From Larix kaempferi (Eukaryota > Streptophyta > Pinopsida > Pinales > Pinaceae): 64,000 bases of DNA. Below are positions 56,438 through 64,000 of the stretch, in pieces. The stretch is taken from assembly GCA_027924585.1 (NCBI GenBank), contig BSBM01000386.1, positions 8,014,501-8,078,500 of the forward strand, given 5' to 3'. Below the pieces are notes generated by a model, which saw only the letters and a program-made list of their open reading frames with translations, had not been told where the DNA came from and made no database searches. Both the position numbers and the translations under genes were made by a program. How positions within the stretch are numbered: position 1 is the stretch's first letter; the number at the start of each line of letters is the position of its first letter.

Positions 56438-57727
56438 TAGCCTGAAAGAAGGCATGGTATGGAATGTATGACACTTATTGAACTTACGATGCTAGGGCTT
56501 GATATAGAAAAAACCAGTCATTGTATCACTTTCGCTATAAATCCATTTTGGAGACGTTTTAGGATCTGAAACTTTTATAGGTCAAAGACAAGATCCCCAT
56601 GTACCTTGTGTCCGAAGGAAAACTTCTAATTCGTTGTACTTTGTGTTTTATGATCTATACAATCTAGGGTTTCGTCCTCTTCTAGATCTGCGTCATAAAC
56701 AGGTGACCTAGGAAAAAAGGTCATAACTTGGGATAGGAAGCTACAAATGAAATTTTGTAAAATGTGACAGGTAGTGCACGGACTGTACTTTCTCAGGTAA
56801 ATTTTTTAGAGGCCAAAACTGAACCAGTGACACATGGCACTCTGTACAAGTTCGCTCTCCTGTTTTATCCCATAAACAGGTCACGTTGCGACACTTGGCA
56901 TAACTCTCTCTCAAAGAATACAATTGAGGTCAGACCTATGGGGTTGGAAAGATGACAGGTCAGGATACCACAAGTATAAGTTTCAGACCTTGTGGATTGG
57001 AAAGTTCAGAGTTACACCAGAAACAATCAGGTACATATTTATGTCAAAACATAATTATTTTGAGCACCTTCATTCATGGCTTCGGGAACTTAGGGTTTCG
57101 GAGAAAGATGGAATTTTTGTAATCGGAGACCACGGCTGAATGCTACTCATCAAAATCAAAATTTAGAGACCAAGATCAGAATTTTTGGTTGGGAAGAAGG
57201 CCGTGCTTAATCAGACCCTAGTTTAGGACTTTGATCAGAAAAGTGGAAAATTAGGGCTTCTGCAAAAATGGGAATTTTTTGAAATCTGTGACCATGGCTG
57301 GAAGCTCCTCAGAAAAATAGAATCTTAGAGCTTTGGATCAAACCTTTTGATTGGGCAAAAGGGTGGGCTTTATCAAATCCTAGTTCAGGGTCATGTCCAA
57401 TGAATCCAGAAGTTTCAAAGGAAAAATTAAGGGGTGAAACTTTGCAGTTTTCAAATTCTGAATATACCGGCTTGATCAACTCATCAAGGCGCATCTTTCT
57501 ATCCTTTCAGAAGTTTGAAATTCAAAGTTTGAATTTTTAGGGTTTCTATGACAAACCCTAATCCAACTCCAGATCCAGTTCCTGAAAATCAAGTGGATTG
57601 GGTTAATCCTAGAGGAGAATGGATTGGTCACCTGCATAAGTGAAGAAGTTCCTGTTTCAGAGGGAGATGAGGCTGAGGCCTTACATAAGAATATTACAAG
57701 CAATATCGACAGGTATGACTCATTCAG
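56438..57727 (+). other. TE4 leader with gag-start stub
   Basis: Leader collinear with the TE3 leader. At 57548 an ATG opens a 31-codon frame starting MTNPNPTPDPVPENQVDW and closed by TGA at 57641-57643. It is probably the beginning of the lost gag. Confidence 0.55.
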
Positions 57728-59204
57728 GTATGTTTCGAATTCTGTTCATAATTAAGTTTATGATATGTTTGTCTTCATATTATTACGGTTAGTACAATCT
57801 TGGTTAATTTTAGACTTGTTGTATCACCTTAATAAAATTATGAATGCATGATAGAAGATATTCAATAATTATGGTTTTTGACACTTATGATTGTACTAAT
57901 GTATTGTGATGTTGTATGAGGTTGATGTTGTCCACTAACATGAAAGGTACATCAAGAAAGACAAATCATGTTCTAGTTCAAGAACATATGACCATGGTGA
58001 CATGAAGACAAAGGTTCATCCATTGCCATGGATCACATAGAATATCTATTTACGAGGTATGTATAACTTGGCTCTATAATGGTTAACTTATGAGATATGC
58101 AGGTTACTAGCACAAGTCATTGTAGAGAACAAGAAGACATCATGTGGGTATGTTAGACATAACTAGCTAACATACTAATCCAGGTATGTTTTTCGTATAT
58201 CAAGTTAGAATCCTACCTTGTGATAGGATCTCTTATATAAGTATACATGGCATGATTGATAATGATTATTCATAGGTTTGAATAATCATGGGTGTATGCA
58301 TATTATGTTTCTTACCTTAATTGATGATATGACTAACCAGAAGAGTCATGAAAGTATAGGTCTGAGTAATCACGGGTTTAGGCATATTATGTTTCTTACC
58401 TTAATTTATCATATGATTAAACCATAAGAGTCCTTGAATACTAATGCTTATTATTTCTGTTTGAAATGATCATGACTATATATGCTTAAGATTATTGTGT
58501 TTTGATAGTATTGAGAATATACTAATGAATGTGTGATTATGTATGAGACCTCGAGGGTAACACAATGATGATACTAATAAGCATGCATAGTGATTAAGGA
58601 TGGATATAAGTTCAAGGACAGGTAATCCAGGAAGCAAAAATCAAGAGGGAGCACACTTCAGTAGTTTCTGCAAGGATGCAGATATTCAGAGGGAGTTGAC
58701 CACTTCTCACAATCCACATCAGAATGAAGTTACAGAAAGGAAGCAAAGAATGATAGGGAGTCAACCCTACAACCAAACAAAGATAAGTATTTTGATTGTC
58801 ATTTCTTGCATATTTGTTTGTTTAAATAATATTGTTCAATGATGTATATGCTTATGTTCCTAGACTTAGGGTGTGTATTATGCATATTAGAATAATTGCA
58901 TTAATGAACAATATACTACTAATTTGCATATGATGGGTAAGTGGCCTATGGCACTGTACAACATTCCATTCCTACTTATCTAGAATGAAACCTCTTTGTT
59001 GACATATTGGGAGTTGTGCACACTCTTAACAATGTTCTGGTAGAGATTGGAAGGCATCTAGAAAGTTACGGGATATGGATAAATGTTGTATTAAAGCATT
59101 GGCTAAAATAATTGCATGACTGTATGACATATTGCTTTATGTGTAAGAATTTGTTCTGAAAACTATGAGATGTTTCTAATCATGCAATTTAACTTGTTTT
59201 GTAG
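57728..59204 (+). other. Intron-like segment of TE4
   Basis: Bounded by CATTCAG/GTATGTTTCG and AACTTGTTTTGTAG/GAAAGATC, good plant donor and acceptor sequences, with an additional CAG/GTATGA donor at 57713. AT-rich, non-coding, collinear with the TE3 segment, except for an integrase scrap at 58594-58790 present only here. Confidence 0.6.
58594..58790 (+). pseudogene. Integrase scrap in TE4
   Basis: Frame with HFSSFCKDADIQRELTTSH and NPHQNEVTERKQRM, the Copia integrase region around the catalytic Glu (usual form: NPQQNGVAERKNR). The second Asp block is missing. Its flanks are collinear with TE3, where the corresponding stretch is only about 30 bp. Confidence 0.75.
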
Positions 59205-59270
59205 GAAAGATCATATACCATCACCTACAAAAGAAGGACTACAACATTTGTTCAGAAACAAAGATATCTA

Positions 59271-60749
59271 TTGAAGATATTGAAGATGTTGAAGTTCCCA
59301 GGATTCGGGAAGAATGCCATGATCGAGGAGTACCATTCGATCATGAAGAATGATATTTTGGATGCGGTCCCAAGACCTGAAGGGAAGTCTGTTGTGACTT
59401 CCAAATGGATCTATAAGATCAACCATGTTGTAGGTGGTAGCATAGAGACTTTTTCTCTTGTATCCAGATCCACGTCCATCAGATCAGTACTTGCTCTGGC
59501 TGCAGTGATGAAATGGAAGATACACCCGATGGATGTCAAGACAACTTTCTTGAATGGTGTAGTCAAAGAGGAAGTGTATGTGGAGCAGCCACTCAGGTTT
59601 GAGACACATGACCGAGAGTCACATGTGTGCAAACTGAAGAAAGCCCTGTATGGTTTGAAATAGGCAACCAGGACCTGGTATGGCAGGATAGATGGCTTTC
59701 TATCCAGTTTGGGATTTACCAACAGTAAAGCGGATTCCAAACTTTACTACAAGGTTGAGGAAGGAAATCCAGTGATACTACTTTTGTATGTGGATGACCT
59801 GTTTGTTACAGGTGAGGATAGATTGATTGCCGACATGCAGTGGAAGCTTGCTGCCGAGTTCGAGATGAAGAACTTGGAGATGATGCACTATTTTCTAGGC
59901 ATGGAGGTGTGGCAGAGTACAGATGGAATCTTCCTTGGACAAGGGAAGTATGTAGTGGAGATCCTGAAGAGGTTCGGGATGATGGACTGCAAGGCCATGG
60001 CCACACCCCTGGAATCGAACCTGAAGCTTCTGTGTGATGCTTCATCTGATCCGGTTGATGTCACAATGTATCGTCAGATGATTGGGTCCTTGATGTAACT
60101 AATGAACATGAGACCAGATATTTGCTTTTCGGTGAACACATTGAGCCAGTTCCTGACAGATCCGAGGAGTGTTCACCTGGTTGCTGTAAAGCATATTTTG
60201 AGGTACCTGAAGGGTACAGTTGATTACGGGCTCAAGTATGATGCGAATCAAAAGTTTAACCTACAGGGTTATGTTGATTCAGATTGGGCAGGAAGTGCTG
60301 CAGATAGGAAGAGCACTTCTGGGTGCTGCTTCAGTATGGGATCAAGTGTGATCTCTTGGTTTAGCAGGAAGCAGTCCTGCGTAGCACTGAGTACAGGCGA
60401 AGCAGAGTATGTTGCAGCTTGTTCGGCTAATTGTGAGGAAGTATGGCTTAGGAAGCTACTGTCTGAGTTATTTAATCTCCTGCTGGAGGCTACTAGTATC
60501 TTTTGTGACAACCAGAGTTGTGTGAAGCTGTCTGAGAACCTGGTGTTCCACGATAGGTCGAAACACATAGAGATCAAATATCACTATATCAGGGATATGG
60601 TGTAGAGAGGAGCAATGAAGCTTCTGTATGTTGCGACGGATGAGAAGATTGCAGATGTGTTGACGAAGCCACTATCCAGAGTGAAGTTCGAGTACTTCAG
60701 AGAGAGGCTTGGTGTTCTTCAGATCGATGACACTTCAAGGAAGAAGTGA
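59271..60749 (+). pseudogene. TE4 reverse transcriptase and RNase H
   Basis: The frame starts near the RT N-terminus (PRPEGKSVVTSKWIYKI). After GGSIE about 23 residues are deleted relative to TE2 before SRSTSIRSVLALAA. HPMDVKTTFLNG, LYVDDLFVTGED, YFLGMEVW and RNase H DSDWAGSAADRKSTSGC and STGEAEYVAA follow. In-frame stops are TAG at 59661, TAA at 60096 and TAG at 60603; the first and last are probably from CAG. The natural stop is TGA at 60747-60749. Confidence 0.92.
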
Positions 60750-60839
60750 TGGAGACATTTGTTGAAGCCATTCCAAGCATGTTGGAAGGAGGATTCTTCA
60801 CATGGCTGTGGATGTAAGCGCTGGATGATGAGCATCAGG

Positions 60840-61340
60840 ATGATGTTCTAGTTACTTCTCTGTATATATATGCATCATGTTGGATGCTAGATATGATCAG
60901 TTGGATTATTTATGTATGTATGCATTATGTTGGATGCTGGATATGATCAGTTGGATCATGTGTATGTATTTGTATATGTATCAGGTGGATACATTGTATG
61001 ATCAGGTAGATCATGTATGTTGATATGTATCAGGTATGATTAGGTGGATCATGTATTTGTATATGTATTAGGTGGATACATTGTATGATCAGGTAGATCA
61101 TGTATGATGATATGAATCAGGCAGATACTATGTATGCATCAGGTGGATGCATTGTATGATCAGGATGATCATGGATGACGAGCTTCAAGATGTTGCTCCA
61201 GATATGCATCAGGACAATGCAGTGATGAGTATCAGGACAATACTCTAGATGATATGCATCAGGATGATGCTATGATGATGATCAGGATGATCATATGTAT
61301 CAGGTGGATACATTACATAATCAGTTGGATGATGTGCGAT
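60840..61340 (+). repeat. Degenerate GATCAGG/GGATCATG repeats
   Basis: Phrases TATGATCAGGTGGATCATGTATG and CATCAGGTGGATGCATTG recur with irregular spacing through the TE4 3' region. GATCAGGTAGATC-like units are partly self-complementary. No fixed period. Confidence 0.6.
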
Positions 61341-61377
61341 GAGTTTCAAAGACACAGACGCACATGAGCTTTTCGGA

Positions 61378-61700
61378 CATGGTTGTAGATGTGTTCTCCC
61401 ATGGTCGCGATGTAATTGCTGGGATTTTCTAACATGGTGGAAGGTGTGTTCTCCCATGGTCATGATGTAATTTCCAGGGCCATTCGAGCATGGTTGTAGA
61501 TGTGTTCTCCCATGGCTGCGATATAAGTGATGGGGCCATTCGAGCATGGTTGTAGATTTGTTCTCCCATGGCTGCAATATAAGTGCTAGGGCCATTTGAG
61601 CATGGTTGTAGATGTGTTCTCCCATGGTTGCAATATAAGTGCTGTTCCATTCCGACATGGTGCTAGGTTGGTCCTCCCATGGTCGTTGATGTAAGTGCCG
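61378..61700 (+). repeat. 56-bp minisatellite in TE4 3' region, six copies
   Basis: Units begin CATGGT at 61378, 61433, 61489, 61545, 61601 and 61656, each with TGTTCTCCCATGG and GATGTAAGTG or ATATAAGTG. Each unit contains CATGG ... CCATG inverted blocks. The last unit ends exactly where TE5 begins. Confidence 0.9.
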
Positions 61701-62208
61701 TGTTGGAGCCTAGGCCGTAGCTACGGTAAAGCTACGAATTTTGGGGAAAAAGCACAAGTATGGAAGGAAAAGTGCAAATTTTGGGACAAGCACTAAGTTT
61801 TGGGTAAGAAGGAGACGGTGCACAGTACGGTGCCAGATGGACAAGCTCAGCGAAGATCACGGACCGGAAATCACGGAGCTCGCGCGCACGTCATAGAAGA
61901 ATGAAGGTGGCTCAGCTACCATAATAAATAAGGCGATGGAGTAGAGGGCTCAGCTACCCTCATTTAAAGGCTAAGTACAGAAGTTATGGTTGCTCGGATC
62001 AAGGAGGAGCAACGGACCAGAGCATTGAAGGCGAAGGACAAGCGCCCATACCCACAATCTGCGCCGAAAGTCAAGGAGCCTGCAGGAACCGACGACATGA
62101 CTACAAGCGGCGCCTACAGTACACCTAGCCATGTGCGTGGTTAGGGTTTTTGGGAATCACTGTTGGGAAAGGCCCACAGTTTTGTAAAGGTGTGACCGTC
62201 ATGGCCAC

Positions 62209-62226
62209 CTATATATATGTATACAT
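62209..62226 (+). promoter_or_regulatory. Candidate TE5 TATA region
   Basis: CTATATATATGTATACAT lies about 510 bp into the putative LTR. Confidence 0.4.
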
Positions 62227-62739
62227 GATAAGAAGAAGAGTTAGATACTTTTGGGATAGTTAGATGGTTAGAGTGTTCGATAGTCAGTCTCAAGGATAGA
62301 TCCTGTGTTGATTATCCTTTGCTATGTTTTCTACCGAGTGTGTAGAACTAGAGTAAGAATCGGATAGCCGAGGAGCTAATCCCTGAGTTGCCAGACAGTC
62401 TGAGTTGACGTCTGTGCCTTTGTAATCTCTGTAGAGAAGAGACTAGACTGAGAGAAGGGCTCCCAGCTGTGTGCGTGGAGTTTCCTGGAAGAATCTAAGG
62501 CTGCAGCTGTGTGCGCAGCATGTTGTATAACTCTATCATTTTCTGGTTAATATAACACTCCCGAGGACGTGGCTTCCCTCGAGGAGGTGAACTTTGCATA
62601 TTTCTTCTTGTTATAATGTTTGCATGAATGATTAACTGTTTAAGTTCATTACCTGTGTATACAAGACTCGTGCATTATCTTTGTGATTGAGTAAGTGAGT
62701 TTGGGAAGGACCCTTGATAGCTATAAGTGTTTTGACTGA

Positions 62740-63393
62740 AGAAGTGGTGGAGCACTGTCGCGGCAGCGATCGAGGAATGCGATACTGCGCTGGGTGCGCA
62801 GGGCGAAGAGGTACTTAACGCGTCGACGCAAGGAATACTTGCCTTCTGCGCCAGAGAGGAGACTTGCGCAGCGGACCTGCTGTGGAAGGAAGCCGCGCAG
62901 TTGCGCCGAGGGGCCTGCGGGAAAGTCGGACCACCGACATCTGAGGAACCGGAAGAGAAAGAACAATCTCCGCGTCACCAAGGTTAAGGAAATCTGATTC
63001 CTTAACCCCCCCATAGCCACTTCGGGTGAGACCTCGAGCTGCTGCGCAGCTCGTTGCCGAGAGGGCCAGTGCACCAAGGGGTTTGTTGCTGCGCTTCATT
63101 AAAACCCGGGTCTGCCCAAGAAAGCAGCCAACAAATGGTTCCGTTGCCTTGCGACTTACTGTTGTGAGACTTGTTATTCCGGCGACGCGCGAGATCGAGG
63201 ACAACAAATGGTTTCGTTGCCTTGCGACTTACTGTTGTGAGACTTGTTATTCCGGCGACGCGCGAGATCGAGGAGAACAAATGGTTCCGTTGTCTTGCGA
63301 CTTGCTGCTGTGACTTATTATTTCCGCGACGTCTGAGATTGTTGCTGAAGCCAGCACAAGGTTCTGCTACACTGAGACTTGCTTAGTTAACAA
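62740..63393 (+). other. GC-rich TE5 leader
   Basis: Clearly richer in G and C and in CpG than the rest of the window (for example CGCGTCGACGC near 62819). It contains the 73-bp repeats at 63130-63347. Open frames on both strands here follow from composition. Confidence 0.5.
63130..63347 (+). repeat. 73-bp tandem repeat, three copies
   Basis: AACAAATGGTT(C/T)CGTTG starts at 63130, 63203 and 63276, with CGACTTACTGTTGTGAGACTT and CGACGCGCGAGATCGAGGA in each. Copies 1 and 2 differ at very few bases; copy 3 is more diverged. Confidence 0.92.
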
Positions 63394-63879
63394 ATGTGTT
63401 ACTGGAATCCTACAGCTAAAGAAATTGGAGACTGGTTTGATTTAAAGGCTAAAGAGTTCGCTGAACAAGAAAATAGAAGTTCTACGCTCCAAATAGAAGA
63501 CTGGTTGCAGAAGTATATTTATACTGACCTTCACGAAATTTTCTTTGTTACATTCGCACTGGAGTTGCACGCTTGGATAGCCAAGTTAGCAGACTCTAGA
63601 CCTACTGTGCATATTGATCGACCCGTCGCTTGGACGCCTGAGCTAGTCAGTATTGTGAAGCAGATAGACAATCCTGTGTCCCGCGCAGTAGACTTTTGGT
63701 TGGATAGTCTACTGAAAGGTTTCATCACCGAGTTTGCAGTAGATACAAGAAAGAGTTTCAGTGAAGCTGAGAGGAATTTCTTCCAATTACACAGAGGTAA
63801 GTTCTTAAATTCTCTGAACTTATGGATTAAAATGCTTCTGTATGAAAAAGGAAAGCTATGTATTACTTCTGATGAATAG
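63394..63879 (+). CDS. Unrecognised first ORF of TE5, gag-like position
   Basis: A 161-residue frame with an in-frame stop just upstream (TAA at 63388), so the ATG at 63394 is a plausible start. It encodes a helical, charged protein (NPTAKEIGDWFDLKAKEF; DLHEIFFVTFALELHAWIAK; SFSEAERNFFQLHRGKFL). After TAG at 63877-63879 the same frame stays open to the window end with an acidic then basic stretch (SVDSDSDPELIG, TRSGKRYK). I know no family for it. Position after a leader suggests a capsid or accessory protein of an LTR-type element. Confidence 0.55.
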   Translation: MCYWNPTAKEIGDWFDLKAKEFAEQENRSSTLQIEDWLQKYIYTDLHEIFFVTFALELHAWIAKLADSRPTVHIDRPVAWTPELVSIVKQIDNPVSRAVDFWLDSLLKGFITEFAVDTRKSFSEAERNFFQLHRGKFLNSLNLWIKMLLYEKGKLCITSDE

Positions 63880-64000
63880 CATAGACAAGTAATGTCCGTA
63901 GATTCTGATAGTGATCCTGAACTTATTGGTTGCACTCGTAGTGGAAAACGATATAAAGTAGGCCTTGACCAATATTCTTTTGAGTCTAGCCCAGAAGATA

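Larger units (their letters stand above)
55738..61700 (+). mobile_element. TE4, Copia element related to TE3, 3' LTR not in view
   Basis: 5' LTR 55738-56425, primer site 56426-56437, leader, intron-like segment, RT and RNase H remnants, then a long repeat-rich 3' region. The purine tract and 3' LTR are not found before the unrelated TGTTGG sequence at 61701. The base order matches TE3. The 5-bp flank on the left is ATCGC. Confidence 0.88.
61701..64000 (+). mobile_element. TE5, 5' part of another LTR-type element
   Basis: An abrupt switch to TGTTGGAGCC at 61701, with a 12-bp palindrome CCGTAGCTACGG at 61715-61726, a TATA box near 62210-62226, and a transcript-leader-like segment with CCCGAGGACGTGG (62561), gives the look of a long LTR. 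A GC-rich leader and a gag-like frame follow. The LTR right end and primer site could not be fixed, so class (Gypsy or other) is open. Confidence 0.55.

Noticed and set aside
62721-63313. Coding frames on both strands in the GC-rich TE5 leader
   Set aside because: They arise from high GC and the 73-bp repeat, with no family match, and they overlap each other.

Overview
The window reads as nuclear DNA of a seed plant with a large, retrotransposon-filled genome. Coding and repeat families are plant types throughout: a plastid-targeted TGD1 permease gene with a spliced first exon, Ty1/copia elements primed by initiator tRNA-Met, L1-like LINEs with DUF4283-type ORF1 proteins, and hAT-like relics. 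A conifer or other gymnosperm is a guess from repeat density and style; no marker here proves it.

Layout. 1-3358: one apparently intact host gene, TGD1 (two exons, 1386-2910), with its flanks. 3359-5368: a decayed hAT-like element carrying a fold-back hairpin and a second hAT-like element. 5369-9180: no clear genes, a few exon-like scraps and an unrecognised minus-strand relic. 9187-14646: a badly decayed full-structure LINE, followed by a SINE-like tRNA head. 14960-24250: decayed sequence with degenerate tandem arrays, a hAT-like insertion, two further LINE pieces on opposite strands and a 90-bp repeat array. 24249-40620: a broken gene whose kinase-like 3' part is duplicated in tandem; the first copy has been hit by two complete Copia elements, TE1 (26016-32250, TSD GGATT) and TE2 (32705-39916, TSD CTAAT). 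40621-46960: AT-rich decayed DNA with two LINE fragments, one with a perfect 17-bp target duplication. 46961-54877: a nest, with a relic LTR end, then a solo LTR (47090-54877, TSD ATAGA), then a minus-strand Copia TE3 (47565-54107). 54878-55737: a 126-bp tandem array. 55738-61700: Copia TE4, related to TE3, with no 3' LTR in view. 61701-64000: the start of another LTR-type element (TE5) that seems to have landed inside TE4.

No retroelement reading frame here is intact. TE1, TE2 and TE4 have nonsense codons and frameshifts, and TE2 has also lost an integrase catalytic Asp. TE3 and TE4 share an odd structure: the gag-integrase part is replaced by non-coding sequence bounded by consensus splice sites, while RT and RNase H remain. 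TE2, TE3 and TE4 each carry minisatellites in or just before the 3' LTR whose units are built from short inverted repeats; the 86-bp unit of TE2 is four stem-loops in a row. These hairpin arrays and the intron-like segment are the least ordinary things seen. Apart from TGD1 nothing here forms a pathway.
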